From positions 1,054,001-1,118,000 of the forward strand of contig NZ_VOAK01000011.1 of the NCBI RefSeq assembly GCF_007859075.1: a stretch of DNA of 64,000 nucleotides. Direction: 5' to 3'. This document shows, in pieces, positions 1-9,820 of this stretch. Position numbers and translations under genes: made by a program. Source of the stretch: Gemmobacter aquaticus (GTDB taxonomy: Bacteria > Pseudomonadota > Alphaproteobacteria > Rhodobacterales > Rhodobacteraceae). Numbering within the stretch: position 1 is the stretch's first letter; each line of letters starts with the position of its first letter. The notes beneath the pieces are model-generated. The model saw only the letters and a list, made by a program, of their open reading frames with translations. It searched no databases and was not told where the DNA came from.

Positions 1-3
1 AAG

Positions 4-1233
4 ATGGACTACGACAAGGCCCTCGACAGCGCGATCCAGCGGCTGCACGAGGAAGGGCGGTACCGCACCTTCATCGATATCGAGCGCCGCAAGGGCCACT
101 TCCCCAACGCGGTCTGGCGCAAGCCCGACGGGACCGAAAAGAACATCGCCGTCTGGTGCGGAAACGACTACCTTGGCATGGGGCAGCACCCGGTCGTTCT
201 TGCCGCGATGCATGAAGCGCTGGATGCGACCGGCGCCGGATCGGGCGGCACGCGCAACATCTCGGGTACCACGCTTTACCACAAGCGGCTTGAGGCCGAG
301 ATTGCCGACCTGCACGGAAAAGAGGCGGCACTGGTCTTCAGCAGCGCCTATGTGGCGAATGATGCAACGCTCTCGACCCTGCCGAAGTTGTTTCCCGGCC
401 TGATCATCTATTCCGACGAGCTGAACCACGCCTCGATGATCGAGGGGATCCGCCGCAACGGCGGGGCGAAGCGCGTGTTCCGCCACAATGACGTGGCGCA
501 TCTGCGCGAGTTGATTGCCGCTGACGATCCCGCCGCGCCCAAGTTGATCGCGTTTGAATCGATCTATTCGATGGACGGCGACTTTGGCCCGATCAAGGAA
601 CTGTGTGATCTGGCTGAAGAAGTGGGCGCACTGACCTACCTCGACGAGGTTCATGCGGTGGGCATGTATGGCCCGCGCGGCGCCGGTGTGGCCGAGCGCG
701 ACGGGCAGATGGCGCGTGTCGACATCATCAACGCCACACTCGGCAAGGCGTTCGGCGTGTTCGGTGGCTATATCGCGGCCTCGGCCCGGATGGTTGACGC
801 GATCCGGTCCTATGCGCCGGGATTCATCTTCACGACCTCGCTTCCGCCAGTCGTTGCAGCGGGTGCTGCGGCCTCTATCGCCTTCCTGAAGACTGCCGAA
901 GGGCAGAAACTGCGCGACGCACAGCAGTTGCACGCCCGCATCCTGAAAATGCGCCTGCGCGGGCTGGGATTGCCGATCATCGATCACGGCAGCCACATCG
1001 TTCCGGTGCATGTGGGCAACCCGATTCACTGCAAGATGCTGTCCGACATGCTGCTGGAACAGTTCGGGATCTACGTGCAGCCGATCAATTTCCCCACGGT
1101 TCCGCGCGGAACCGAACGTTTGCGCTTCACCCCGTCGCCCGTACACGATTCACTACAAATTGAGGCAGTTGTGAAGGCGATGGACCAATTGTGGCGTCAC
1201 TGTGCGCTGAATCGCGCCGAACTGACCGCGTAA
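4..1233 (+). CDS. hemA: 5-aminolevulinate synthase (Shemin pathway)
   Basis: Condenses glycine and succinyl-CoA to 5-aminolevulinate, the first step of tetrapyrrole synthesis (haem, cobalamin, and bacteriochlorophyll where present); cytosolic, pyridoxal-phosphate dependent. The 409-residue product closely matches, from memory, Rhodobacter HemA along its full length (family about 400-410). The glycine-rich substrate region [12 protein letters not shown] lies near residue 78, and the PLP lysine is K248 in [11 protein letters not shown]. The start is the ATG three bases into the window, so the ribosome-binding site and promoter are not visible. It is followed by a separately transcribed RodZ-like gene. 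Identity is secure; regulation cannot be judged. Confidence 0.97.
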   Translation: MDYDKALDSAIQRLHEEGRYRTFIDIERRKGHFPNAVWRKPDGTEKNIAVWCGNDYLGMGQHPVVLAAMHEALDATGAGSGGTRNISGTTLYHKRLEAEIADLHGKEAALVFSSAYVANDATLSTLPKLFPGLIIYSDELNHASMIEGIRRNGGAKRVFRHNDVAHLRELIAADDPAAPKLIAFESIYSMDGDFGPIKELCDLAEEVGALTYLDEVHAVGMYGPRGAGVAERDGQMARVDIINATLGKAFGVFGGYIAASARMVDAIRSYAPGFIFTTSLPPVVAAGAAASIAFLKTAEGQKLRDAQQLHARILKMRLRGLGLPIIDHGSHIVPVHVGNPIHCKMLSDMLLEQFGIYVQPINFPTVPRGTERLRFTPSPVHDSLQIEAVVKAMDQLWRHCALNRAELTA

Positions 1234-1301
1234 CGCGCTTCTGCGTGTGCAAAAGCCACTTGCCCTATGTTAGGTTAAGCGCAATTAGGGCGTGGTGAGT
1301 C

Positions 1302-2609
1302 GTGAAAATTTCGACTCACAAACGCGCGATCGGGACGGGCAAGCAGGACGGGGCAGGGCGCATGATCTGGCGCAGGACGCAACCTTCTACGGTTGAGGTC
1401 GATAAACCAAAGGGCTTTGATGGCTTCGAGCTTCGCCTCGGGGATGTCATGCGCGGCGAGCGTGCCACGCTTGGCAAGTCGCTGCTTGACGTCCAGCGCG
1501 AGCTGAAGATCAAGGCGACCTACATTGCCGCCATCGAGAACTGTGACGTTTCAGCCTTTGAAAGTCAGGGATTCGTGGCCGGGTACGTCCGGTCCTATGC
1601 GCGTTATCTGGGCATGGACCCTGACGAATCGTTCCGTCGGTTCTGCAAAGAGGCAAACTTCGAGGTCGCGCACGGCATGTCCGCTGCTGCAGCCCCGGCG
1701 ACGATTACCGCTGCACGCGCCCGTGCGGGCGCACAGGATCTGCGCGATCCGCTGGCCAATCCGAATGCGCTGTTTCTGCCGCGCAGTGAAAGCTGGATCA
1801 GTCGGGTCGAACCCGGAGCAATCGGTTCGGTTCTGGTGCTGGTCGCCCTGATCGGCGCACTGGGCTACGGTGGCTGGTCTGTTCTGCGTGAAGTGCAGCG
1901 CGTGCAGCTTGCCCCCGTTGACGAGGCGCCGACCGTGGTTGCCGATATTGACCCGCTCGACGGCGTGCAGACGCTGGCGCCGGTCAACCGCATAAGCCCG
2001 CCCGATCCGCAGAAGCTTGCCGCGCATGATCCGGCACCGCAGCCGGGCAGCCCGGAACTTCTGAACCGCATGCGCCGCCCAGAGGCGCTTGAAGTGCCGG
2101 TGATGGTTTCGCGCGATGGACCGATCGCCTCGATCGATCCGCGCCAGACCGGCGCGCTTGCCAGTGCCGCCTCGGCGGCGACACTCGCCGCGACGCCGGC
2201 CGTAGCTGAAGGCGCCGCAACGCCGAGCGATCAGGTGCAGGTCGTGGCGGATGCCAAGCCGGGGGTCGAACTGCTGGCGGTGCGTCCGTCCTGGGTGCGC
2301 GTGTCCTCGGCCGATGGAACGGTGCTGTTTGAAAAGATCCTCGATGCCGGCGAGCGTTATGTCGTGCCGCCGCTTCAAGAGGCGCCGCTGCTGCGTTCGG
2401 GTAATTCTGGCTCGGTTTACTTCCTGGTCAATGGCCAGACCTATGGCCCTGCGGCACCCGGTCCGCAGGTCGTGAAGAACATCGCCCTGACGGAAGAGGC
2501 GCTGACCCAGAAATACGCCGTTGCAAAGATCGACGATGATGCCGATCTTGCGCGCATCGTGAATGTGGCCGAGGCGTCGGTTCCGGAAGCACCGGTCGAA
2601 GGTCAGTAA
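1302..2609 (+). CDS. RodZ-like helix-turn-helix membrane protein
   Basis: Bitopic inner-membrane protein of the RodZ type: a cytoplasmic Xre-like HTH domain at about residues 45-130 (GERATLGKSLLDVQRELKI region), one membrane segment near residue 175-195 (SVLVLVALIGALGYGGWSVL), a long Pro/Ala-rich periplasmic linker, and a C-terminal DUF4115-like beta domain (VSSADGTVLFEKILDAGERY). RodZ links MreB to the cell-wall elongation machinery; that role is inferred from the architecture. The listed start is GTG at 1302. An in-frame ATG at 1362 has a better GGGCAGG ribosome-binding site and would give 415 residues, starting MIWRRTQPS; I cannot decide between them. A strong terminator follows. Confidence 0.8.
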   Translation: MKISTHKRAIGTGKQDGAGRMIWRRTQPSTVEVDKPKGFDGFELRLGDVMRGERATLGKSLLDVQRELKIKATYIAAIENCDVSAFESQGFVAGYVRSYARYLGMDPDESFRRFCKEANFEVAHGMSAAAAPATITAARARAGAQDLRDPLANPNALFLPRSESWISRVEPGAIGSVLVLVALIGALGYGGWSVLREVQRVQLAPVDEAPTVVADIDPLDGVQTLAPVNRISPPDPQKLAAHDPAPQPGSPELLNRMRRPEALEVPVMVSRDGPIASIDPRQTGALASAASAATLAATPAVAEGAATPSDQVQVVADAKPGVELLAVRPSWVRVSSADGTVLFEKILDAGERYVVPPLQEAPLLRSGNSGSVYFLVNGQTYGPAAPGPQVVKNIALTEEALTQKYAVAKIDDDADLARIVNVAEASVPEAPVEGQ

Positions 2610-2628
2610 ACGCGGCGAAGTGATGTGA

Positions 2629-2668
2629 AACGGCCCCGGCGGCATTGCCCCGGGGCCGTTCCGCTTTT
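2629..2668 (+). terminator. Rho-independent terminator after the RodZ-like gene
   Basis: Perfect 11-bp stem (arms 2629-2639 and 2650-2660, AACGGCCCCGG/CCGGGGCCGTT) with a 10-base loop, followed by CCGCTTTTAT. It lies 20 bases after the stop codon at 2609 and separates this gene from ispG. Confidence 0.75.
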
Positions 2669-2706
2669 ATGTAGTCGCGCAAGGCCAGCACCGAAAGGTT
2701 GATCCC

Positions 2707-3831
2707 ATGTCGCACAATCCCATCCGTCCGTGGCGCAACATCGACCGTCGGAAGTCGCGTCAGATCCGCGTGGGCAAGGTTCTGGTGGGCGGGGACGCGC
2801 CGATCTCGGTTCAGACGATGACGAACACGATCACGTCTGACGCCAAGGCAACCATCGAGCAGATCCAGCGCTGCGCCGTCGCCGGCGCCGATATCGTCCG
2901 GGTTTCGACCCCGGATGTGGAAAGCACCCGCGCGTTGCGCGAGATTGTCGCCGAAAGCCCGGTTCCGATCGTGGCCGATATCCATTTCCACTACAAACGT
3001 GCCATCGAGGCGGCCGAAGCGGGCGCGGCCTGTCTGCGCATCAATCCCGGCAATATCGGTGATGCCAAGCGCGTGGCCGAGGTGGTACGCGCAGCCAAGG
3101 ATCACGGCTGCTCGATCCGGATCGGGGTGAACGCAGGCAGCCTCGAAAAGCACCTGCTGGAGAAGTACGGCGAGCCGTGCCCCGAAGCGATGGTGGAGTC
3201 GGGCCTTGATCACATCAAGCTGTTGCAGGACAACGACTTTCACGAATTCAAGATCAGCGTGAAGGCAAGCGACGTCTTTCTGGCCGCCGCAGCCTATCAG
3301 CAGCTTGCCGATGCGACGGATGCGCCGATCCACCTAGGCATCACCGAGGCGGGCGGCCTGGTGTCCGGCACAGTGAAATCCGCCATCGGGCTCGGCAACC
3401 TGTTGTGGATGGGCATTGGTGACACGATCCGTGTCTCACTTTCCGCCGATCCGGTGGAAGAGGTGAAGGTTGGGTATGAAATCCTCAAGTCGCTTGGCCT
3501 GCGCCATCGTGGCGTGACGATCATCTCATGCCCCTCCTGCGCGCGTCAGGGCTTCGATGTGATCAAGACCGTCTCCGCGCTTGAGGAACGGCTGGCGCAT
3601 GTCACCACCTCCATGAGCCTCTCGATCATCGGCTGTGTCGTGAACGGGCCGGGCGAGGCGCTGATGACGGATATTGGCTTTACGGGGGGCGGCGCTGGTA
3701 ATGGGATGGTGTATCTTGCCGGCAAACAAAGCCACCGCATGGGGAACGACCAGATGATCGACCACATCGTCGAACTGGTCGAGAAGAAAGCCGCCGAGAT
3801 CGAGGCGCAATCGAAAGAGGCGGCCGAGTAA
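2707..3831 (+). CDS. ispG: (E)-4-hydroxy-3-methylbut-2-enyl-diphosphate synthase (flavodoxin)
   Basis: Penultimate enzyme of the MEP isoprenoid pathway: reductively converts methylerythritol cyclodiphosphate to HMBPP using a [4Fe-4S] cluster. The 374-residue length fits the short bacterial IspG. The N-terminal TIM-barrel region has the typical [10 protein letters not shown] motif. The cluster ligands are visible as C275 and C278 (SCPSCARQG) and C310, with the fourth ligand E317 (GCVVNGPGE). The ATG at 2707 is preceded by GAAAGG. It is convergent with the DsbA-like gene, with only 18 bases between stop codons and a GC-rich hairpin across them. Confidence 0.97.
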   Translation: MSHNPIRPWRNIDRRKSRQIRVGKVLVGGDAPISVQTMTNTITSDAKATIEQIQRCAVAGADIVRVSTPDVESTRALREIVAESPVPIVADIHFHYKRAIEAAEAGAACLRINPGNIGDAKRVAEVVRAAKDHGCSIRIGVNAGSLEKHLLEKYGEPCPEAMVESGLDHIKLLQDNDFHEFKISVKASDVFLAAAAYQQLADATDAPIHLGITEAGGLVSGTVKSAIGLGNLLWMGIGDTIRVSLSADPVEEVKVGYEILKSLGLRHRGVTIISCPSCARQGFDVIKTVSALEERLAHVTTSMSLSIIGCVVNGPGEALMTDIGFTGGGAGNGMVYLAGKQSHRMGNDQMIDHIVELVEKKAAEIEAQSKEAAE

Positions 3832-3842
3832 ACCCGGCCGCC
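3819..3842. terminator. Candidate bidirectional terminator hairpin between ispG and the DsbA-like gene
   Basis: Inverted repeat GGCGGCCG (3819-3826) and CGGCCGCC (3835-3842) with an 8-base loop that contains the ispG stop codon. There is no clean T-run on the plus side; on the minus side the hairpin is followed by TCTTTCG. Position between convergent stops suggests termination, but this is weak. Confidence 0.4.
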
Positions 3843-3849
3843 GGAAGCG

Positions 3850-4602
3850 TCAACCCTTGGCGCGCTCTGCCGCCACGATCTGGCGCATCCCGTCCAGCGG
3901 CACATAGCCGCGCAGCATGGTTCCGTCGATGACAAAGCTGGGGGTGCCGTTGATCTGCATGGCGGTGCCAAGCTCATGGTTGGCCGCGATGATCTGCTCA
4001 ACTTCAGGCGCGTCCATCTTGGCCGTGATGGACGCAGCATCAAGCCCCAGCTTCTTTGCAAGCGCACCAAGGCTGTCGGCCGTCACGTCACCACGCAGGT
4101 TATAGAGCGCGTCATGGACTTGCTTGTAGGCCTCATCGCCTGCAACCAGACGGGTCGCGATGGCGAATTTGGAAGCCAGCAGCGATTCCTCACCCAGAAT
4201 CGGGAACTCTTTCACGACAAAGCGGATATTGCCGTCCGACTTCACCAGCTCTTCGACCTCGCCATAGGCCTTGCGGCAATAGCCACAGCGGTAGTCAAGG
4301 AACTCGACCACCGTGATATCGCCTTCGGGGTTGCCGCCAACCCAAGAGTTTGAATCCTCGAAAATCGCAGTCGCATTGGCCTTGATCAGGTCCCCGTCAT
4401 TCTCCGCCGCAGCCTGCTGCTGGCGGGCTTCCAGAACCTCGATCGCCTCCATGATCACTTCGGGATTGTCCAGAAGGTAGCTGCGAACTTCGTCCCGAAG
4501 GGCGGTGCGCTCAGCCTCCGTCAGCTTGGACAGGTCAAAGGCCTGCGCGGGCAGCCCTAGGCTAAGGGCCAGCGCAGAGGCGGCGATCAGGTGGCGGGTC
4601 AT
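3850..4602 (-). CDS. DsbA-family periplasmic thiol-disulfide oxidoreductase
   Basis: Exported thioredoxin-fold protein of 250 residues. A Sec signal peptide is clear (MTRHLIAASALALSLGLPAQA). A short helical N-terminal region precedes the thioredoxin domain (from about residue 90), with active-site C106-G-Y-C109 and the cis-proline loop in GTPSFVIDG near residue 222. This layout resembles ScsC/BdbD/Com1-type DsbA relatives, so it probably oxidises or isomerises disulfides in periplasmic proteins; the substrate is unknown. Start at 4602 was chosen because GGAG lies 6 bases upstream. A longer open frame to 4851 would overlap the divergent aminotransferase gene. No DsbB partner is nearby. Confidence 0.88.
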   Translation of the reverse strand: MTRHLIAASALALSLGLPAQAFDLSKLTEAERTALRDEVRSYLLDNPEVIMEAIEVLEARQQQAAAENDGDLIKANATAIFEDSNSWVGGNPEGDITVVEFLDYRCGYCRKAYGEVEELVKSDGNIRFVVKEFPILGEESLLASKFAIATRLVAGDEAYKQVHDALYNLRGDVTADSLGALAKKLGLDAASITAKMDAPEVEQIIAANHELGTAMQINGTPSFVIDGTMLRGYVPLDGMRQIVAAERAKG

Positions 4603-4705
4603 GCAATTCTCCATCGGGGCGAGGGGGGCATAACGGACCTCAGGGCCCCGACTTGACGCGCACGCCCCGCCGGGCCAGTGTCTGCGCGACTTTACGGGGG
4701 CAAGC

Positions 4706-5851
4706 ATGCAGGTTTCAAGTCGGGCTCTGGTCGATCCCTTCATTGTGATGGATGTGATGGAAAAGGCGCGCGCTCTTGAAGCCGCGGGCCGCAGCATCAT
4801 CCATATGGAGGTGGGACAGCCCGGAACGCCCGCGCCGAAAGGTGCGCTCAAGGCGCTGGCGCGGCAGATGGAAGAGGGGCCGCTTGGATATACCGTGGCG
4901 CTTGGCCTGCCCGAATTGCGCGCAGGGATCGCGGCGCTTTACCGGCGTTGGTATGGCGTGGACCTCAATCCTGACCGTGTTGTGGTCACCGCCGGTTCAT
5001 CGGCCGCGTTTCTCTTGTCGTTCACCACGCTTTTTGATGCGGGTGACCGGGTGGGTCTGGGCGAGCCCGGATACCCCAGCTACCGGCAGATCCTCAAGGC
5101 GTTGAGCCTGCAAGCGGTGGGTATACCCGCCTCGGTCGACAATCGGCTGCAACCGGCGCCCGCAGATCTGGAAGGGCATGACCTGCACGGCATGATCGTC
5201 GCAAGCCCCGGCAACCCTTCGGGCACGATGCTATCTCATGATGCGCTGGCCGCGCTGATCAACCATTGCGCCGGACGGGGCATCAAGTTCATCTCGGACG
5301 AGATCTATCACGGGCTGCACTACGCCGACCGCGCCACCAGCGCGCTGGAGATCAGCGACGATGTGCATGTGATCAACAGCTTCTCCAAATACTTCAGCAT
5401 GACCGGCTGGCGCATCGGTTGGATGGTGGTGCCCGAGGATCAAATCCGCGTGGTGGAACGTCTGGCGCAAAACATGTTCATCTGTCCGCCCCATGCGAGC
5501 CAGGTAGCGGCACTGGCCGCGCTGGACTGCATTGATGAGCTGGAGGCAAACCGCGCCGTCTATGCCCGGAACCGGCAGATGATGCTGGAGGAATTGCCCA
5601 AGGCCGGGTTCACCCGGATCGCACCGCCCGACGGGGCGTTCTACGTTTATGCCGATGTCAGCGATCTGACCCAGGACAGCCTGAAATTCGCGGCAGAAAT
5701 CCTTGAACAGGCGGGGGTTGCGGTGACACCGGGCCTCGACTTCGATCCTCGGCGCGGCGCGCAGACCTTGCGCTTTTCCTATGCGCGATCCAGCGAGGAT
5801 ATCGCCGAAGGGTTGCATCGGCTGAAGACCTATATGGCGCGGCGGGGATGA
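4706..5851 (+). CDS. Class I/II pyridoxal-phosphate aminotransferase
   Basis: Fold-type I aminotransferase, 381 residues, cytosolic. Family marks are visible: SPGNPSG near residue 173 (cofactor pocket), SDEIYHG near 195, and the Schiff-base lysine K228 in SFSKYFSMTGWRIGW, with a substrate-carboxylate arginine in LRFSYARS near the C terminus. The amino-acid substrate cannot be read from sequence; aspartate/aromatic/alanine-type members share these motifs. The downstream amidase starts 5 bases after its stop, so the two are probably co-transcribed although functionally unrelated. Confidence 0.9.
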   Translation: MQVSSRALVDPFIVMDVMEKARALEAAGRSIIHMEVGQPGTPAPKGALKALARQMEEGPLGYTVALGLPELRAGIAALYRRWYGVDLNPDRVVVTAGSSAAFLLSFTTLFDAGDRVGLGEPGYPSYRQILKALSLQAVGIPASVDNRLQPAPADLEGHDLHGMIVASPGNPSGTMLSHDALAALINHCAGRGIKFISDEIYHGLHYADRATSALEISDDVHVINSFSKYFSMTGWRIGWMVVPEDQIRVVERLAQNMFICPPHASQVAALAALDCIDELEANRAVYARNRQMMLEELPKAGFTRIAPPDGAFYVYADVSDLTQDSLKFAAEILEQAGVAVTPGLDFDPRRGAQTLRFSYARSSEDIAEGLHRLKTYMARRG

Positions 5852-5855
5852 CGGA

Positions 5856-7070
5856 ATGTTGAACCTTATCAGATGGTTCTCCCTCGCGGCTATCGCGATC
5901 CTGATGCTGGCTGGCGGCGCCGTGGCGCAGGCCCCTACAGGTGAGCTGTCCGCACTTGCCCGGCTGGAGCCGGCCCGCTCATCGATGCAGGTCACCGAGA
6001 CCGGCCTTACACTGACACTGGGGATCAGCCAGCCTGTGCCATGGCGCGCCCGCCTTCTGGATAATCCGCCGCGTCTGGTTGTCGATTTTCGCGAGGTCGA
6101 CTGGCGCGGGATAGAAGGTGTGCGGCGGGAAGGTGTGGCCGATCTGCGAGCAGGGATCTTCCGTCCCGGCTGGTCGCGACTTGTGGCCGAGTTGCGTCGC
6201 CCGATGGTGATCGAACGTGCGGGCATGTCCACTGACGGGGCGACGACAGTCGAGGTGGCACTGCGTCCCGCCTCGGCGCAAGAGTTTTCCTCCAAGGCGT
6301 CGGTCCCTGAACCGCCGGGCTGGACCCTGCCCAAACCTGCCGCCATTTCGGGCGGGAATCCTTCAGATGATGGCCGCTTTGTCGTTGTGCTCGACCCCGG
6401 CCATGGGGGGATCGATCCGGGGGCCGAGACAGAGGGGCTGAAAGAGGCCGAACTGGTCCTGACTTTTGCGCGCGAGTTGAAGGACCTTCTGATGCGCGAT
6501 GGCAGCATCGAGGTGTTCATGACGCGCGAGGAAGATGCCTTTGTCCCGCTCGAAACCCGGATCACGGTCAGCCGGGCCGCGGCGGCGGATGTTTTCATAT
6601 CCCTGCACGCCGATGCGCTGGCCGAGGGGGAGGCTGTGGGCGCGACGGTCTACACGCTTTCCGACGAGGCCTCGGATGCCGCGGCACAGGCACTGGCCGA
6701 ACGCCATGACCGGGCCGACCTTCTGGCCGGTGTTGATCTGTCAGAGCAGGATGACATGGTCGCGCGCGTCCTGATGGACATGGCGCGCACTGAAACCGCC
6801 CCGCGCGCGGACAAACTGGCCGATGCGCTGGTCACCTCGATCAACGCGGCCGGCCTTCGGATGCACCGCCACCCGCATCAGACAGCGGGCTTTTCGGTGC
6901 TCAAGTCGCCCGACACCCCGTCGGTGCTGCTGGAACTGGGGTTCATGTCCTCCGAGAAAGACCTTGAACGGTTGCAGGACACCGAATGGCGCAGCAAGAT
7001 GGCAGCGGCCGTGCGCGACGGTCTGGTTGCCTGGGCACGCGATGATGCGGCCCGTCGTGGGCTGAAATAG
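5856..7070 (+). CDS. N-acetylmuramoyl-L-alanine amidase (AmiC-like)
   Basis: Periplasmic zinc amidase that cleaves the bond between MurNAc and L-alanine in peptidoglycan, used in septum splitting. 404 residues: signal peptide (about 1-25, ending in GGAVAQA), an N-terminal AMIN domain (about 30-140) that targets the septal wall, a linker, and a C-terminal Amidase_3 domain (about 173-400). The expected zinc and catalytic residues are present: H183 (DPGHGG), E197, H251 (SLHADA) and E360 (LLELGFM). It precedes PBP1A, pairing a hydrolase with a synthase, but PBP1A has its own promoter. Confidence 0.92.
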   Translation: MLNLIRWFSLAAIAILMLAGGAVAQAPTGELSALARLEPARSSMQVTETGLTLTLGISQPVPWRARLLDNPPRLVVDFREVDWRGIEGVRREGVADLRAGIFRPGWSRLVAELRRPMVIERAGMSTDGATTVEVALRPASAQEFSSKASVPEPPGWTLPKPAAISGGNPSDDGRFVVVLDPGHGGIDPGAETEGLKEAELVLTFARELKDLLMRDGSIEVFMTREEDAFVPLETRITVSRAAAADVFISLHADALAEGEAVGATVYTLSDEASDAAAQALAERHDRADLLAGVDLSEQDDMVARVLMDMARTETAPRADKLADALVTSINAAGLRMHRHPHQTAGFSVLKSPDTPSVLLELGFMSSEKDLERLQDTEWRSKMAAAVRDGLVAWARDDAARRGLK

Positions 7071-7116
7071 TGGGCGCGAACCGGCGGGAAAGCGCCCGCA
7101 GGCGCGTGGTTGTGTT

Positions 7117-7145
7117 TTGACCTTGGGCTGGCTTGCTCCTATATG
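7117..7145 (+). promoter_or_regulatory. Sigma-70-type promoter of PBP1A
   Basis: TTGACC (7117-7122), a 17-base spacer, and TATATG (7140-7145). Transcription would begin near 7152, about 23 bases ahead of the GTG at 7175. This also argues against translation from the upstream in-frame TTG at 7133. Confidence 0.7.
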
Positions 7146-7174
7146 GGGGCCTTGGGCGCATCAGGGGACAAAGC

Positions 7175-9715
7175 GTGTTTCGGTTCATCGGGTCATTCTT
7201 CGGGGCCATCTTCACATTGGTGACCCTGGGGTTGCTGTTCGCCGCGCTGACTGTTGGCGGCGTCTTCTGGATGTATTCGCGCGACCTGCCAAGCCATGAG
7301 AGCCTGACGCAATACCGCCCGCCGGTCATTAGCCGCATCTATGATGGCGAAGGCCGGATGATCGACGAATTTGCCGAAGAGCGTCGGCTGTTCGTGGCGA
7401 TCGAGGATATCCCCGACGTGGTGAAGCACGCCTTCATCAGCGCCGAGGACAAGAACTTCTACACCCACGCGGGCTTTGATGTGATGGGCATGGCCTCGGC
7501 CGTGAAGGATGCGATGGCCGGCAGTCGCCTGCGCGGCGCCTCGACGATCCCGCAGCAGGTGGCCAAGAACTTCCTTCTGTCCGGCGACCGGACGGCCGAG
7601 CGCAAGATCAAGGAACTGATCCTGTCCACCCGTCTGGTTCAGGCGCTGCCCAAGGACCGCATTCTTGAACTGTATCTGAACGAAATTTACCTCGGCCAGA
7701 ACAGCTATGGGGTGGCCGCTGCGGCGCTGACCTATTTCAACAAGCCGCTGACCGAACTTTCCCCGCATGAGGCGGCAACCCTTGCCTCCATGCCGCGTGA
7801 GCCTGCGCGCTCGCACCCGGTGCGAGATCACGACAAGGTTCTCGCACGCCGGAACGCCGTGCTGCGCGAGATGTGGCAGAACGGCTATCTGGATGAGGCC
7901 ACTTACAAGGCCGAAAGCGCGCTGCCGCTGCAATCGGTGCAGAACGGCGACTATCCGGCCTTCCGCACCACCTTGCCGCCGCGCGACTACTTTACCGATG
8001 AAATCCGCCGCCAGCTTTCGGGCAGCTTCGGCGAGAAAGAGTTCTTCTCGGGCGGTCTGGCCGTGCGAGCCACGGTTGACCCCGAATTGCAGGCGGCAGC
8101 GGCTGTGGCCCTGCGTCAGGGGCTTGAGCGGTATGACCGCAACCAGGGCATCTGGCGTGGCACGCGTAAGACCATTCCCGCAGATCAGCTGGGCAGCGAG
8201 GCCACCTGGCGCGAGGCGCTCTCCAAGGTCGAGGTGCCGCGCGACATCGAAGGCTGGCACCCGGCTGTCGTCCTCTCACTCGGCGAAAGCTCGGCCCGCA
8301 TTGGCATCGAGGGCGTAGAAGAAGATGAGGACGGGCACTTCATTCCGGCCGAGGACGTAACTTGGGCGCGCAAGCGCCTTGCAGACGGCAAACTTGGCAA
8401 GAAGGCAAACGCCGCGTCCGACCTGGTCGAGGTCGGAGACGTGGTTCTGGTGCGCGCCGTGACCAAGGATGAGGATGGAAGCTTCGTGCGCTGGTCGCTG
8501 CGTCAGGTGCCGGAAGTGCAGGGCGCCTTCATGGCGATGGACGTCTATTCGGGCCGCGTGCTGGCCATGCAGGGCGGCTTCTCCTATCAGGACTCGGTTT
8601 TCAACCGCGCGACACAGGCGACACGTCAGCCGGGCTCCAGCTTCAAGCCCTTTGTCTATGCCGCAGCGCTCGATTCAGGCTTCTCGCCTGCGACGATCGT
8701 GGTCGACGCGCCGATCGAGTTGAACACGCCGCAGGGCCTGTGGCGGCCGAAGAACGCCTCGAACAAGTTCTATGGCCCCACGCCGCTGCGCACCGGGATC
8801 GAGCAGTCGCGGAACCTGATGACCGTCCGTATCGCGCAGGAGATCGGCATGGACGTGGTTGCGGGCTATGCCGAACGCTTTGGCGTCTATGACCGGATGC
8901 AGGCCTTCCTGTCGAACTCGCTGGGCAGCCAGGAGACGACGCTGTTCAAGATGGTTGCCGCCTATTCGATGTTCGCCAACGGGGGCGAGCGGGTGGAGCC
9001 CACGCTGGTCGACCGTGTGCAGGACCGTTACGGGAAGTCGGTGTACAAGCATGATCCGCGCAAATGCGTGGAATGCGATGCCGCGATCCTGCCTGCAGGG
9101 ACCGCACCGCGCATCACCTCGACGCGCGATCAGGTCATCAATCCTGTGACCGCCTATCAGATCACCTCTATGATGGAGGGCGTGGTGCTGCGCGGCACGG
9201 CGCAGGGCATCAACCTGCCGGTGCCCGTTGCGGGCAAGACCGGGACCACCAACGATGCCAAGGACGTCTGGTTCATTGGCTATACCTCAAACATCGCGGC
9301 TGGCTGCTACATTGGTTACGACAACCCGCGCACACTGGGTGGCAAGGCTTCGGGCGGCGGTCTCTGCGGCCCTGTGTTCGAGACTTTCATGCGCACCGCC
9401 ATCAAGAAGTACGGCGGGGCCGAGTTCCGCGTGCCGCCGGGCGGCTACTTCGCCAAGATCGACCGCTTTACCGGCGTGCGCCTGCCCGAAGATGCCACGG
9501 GTCCCAACGTCATCTCTGAATACTTCCGTGAAGGTCAGGATTCGGCGTTTGACGGGCTGCTTGTGGACGGCGGCTTTGGCATGGGAGAGAACCTGCCATT
9601 GTTCACCGTGGGCGAAACCGATGGTGGATCGGCAGTCACCACCTCGACCGGCCAGACCAAAGTCATCCCCAAGAAGGCCGATTTCGGTACCGTTTCCTCG
9701 GGCGGGCTATACTGA
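7175..9715 (+). CDS. mrcA: Penicillin-binding protein 1A (bifunctional transglycosylase/transpeptidase)
   Basis: Class A PBP, 846 residues, anchored in the inner membrane by one N-terminal segment (about residues 10-33). It polymerises glycan strands and cross-links peptides. The GT51 domain shows EDKNFYTHAGFD and GASTIPQQVAKNFL with its catalytic glutamates. An OB-like insert follows. The transpeptidase domain has S488-S-F-K491 (SxxK), QSRN (SxN) and KTGTTN. Start GTG at 7175 was preferred to TTG at 7133: AGGGGAC lies just upstream, and the promoter places the transcript start after 7145. The C-terminal tail is rich in Gly, Thr and Ser and of low complexity. Confidence 0.95.
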   Translation: MFRFIGSFFGAIFTLVTLGLLFAALTVGGVFWMYSRDLPSHESLTQYRPPVISRIYDGEGRMIDEFAEERRLFVAIEDIPDVVKHAFISAEDKNFYTHAGFDVMGMASAVKDAMAGSRLRGASTIPQQVAKNFLLSGDRTAERKIKELILSTRLVQALPKDRILELYLNEIYLGQNSYGVAAAALTYFNKPLTELSPHEAATLASMPREPARSHPVRDHDKVLARRNAVLREMWQNGYLDEATYKAESALPLQSVQNGDYPAFRTTLPPRDYFTDEIRRQLSGSFGEKEFFSGGLAVRATVDPELQAAAAVALRQGLERYDRNQGIWRGTRKTIPADQLGSEATWREALSKVEVPRDIEGWHPAVVLSLGESSARIGIEGVEEDEDGHFIPAEDVTWARKRLADGKLGKKANAASDLVEVGDVVLVRAVTKDEDGSFVRWSLRQVPEVQGAFMAMDVYSGRVLAMQGGFSYQDSVFNRATQATRQPGSSFKPFVYAAALDSGFSPATIVVDAPIELNTPQGLWRPKNASNKFYGPTPLRTGIEQSRNLMTVRIAQEIGMDVVAGYAERFGVYDRMQAFLSNSLGSQETTLFKMVAAYSMFANGGERVEPTLVDRVQDRYGKSVYKHDPRKCVECDAAILPAGTAPRITSTRDQVINPVTAYQITSMMEGVVLRGTAQGINLPVPVAGKTGTTNDAKDVWFIGYTSNIAAGCYIGYDNPRTLGGKASGGGLCGPVFETFMRTAIKKYGGAEFRVPPGGYFAKIDRFTGVRLPEDATGPNVISEYFREGQDSAFDGLLVDGGFGMGENLPLFTVGETDGGSAVTTSTGQTKVIPKKADFGTVSSGGLY

Positions 9716-9820
9716 CACCCCCGGCGTTGTGCATCCCGTGCCGGCCGCTCCCTTGTCGGGCGGCGCGGCTCGGGGTATGAACCCGCGCCGGACCAGATCA
9801 ATTGACTGAAAGCAGAACGA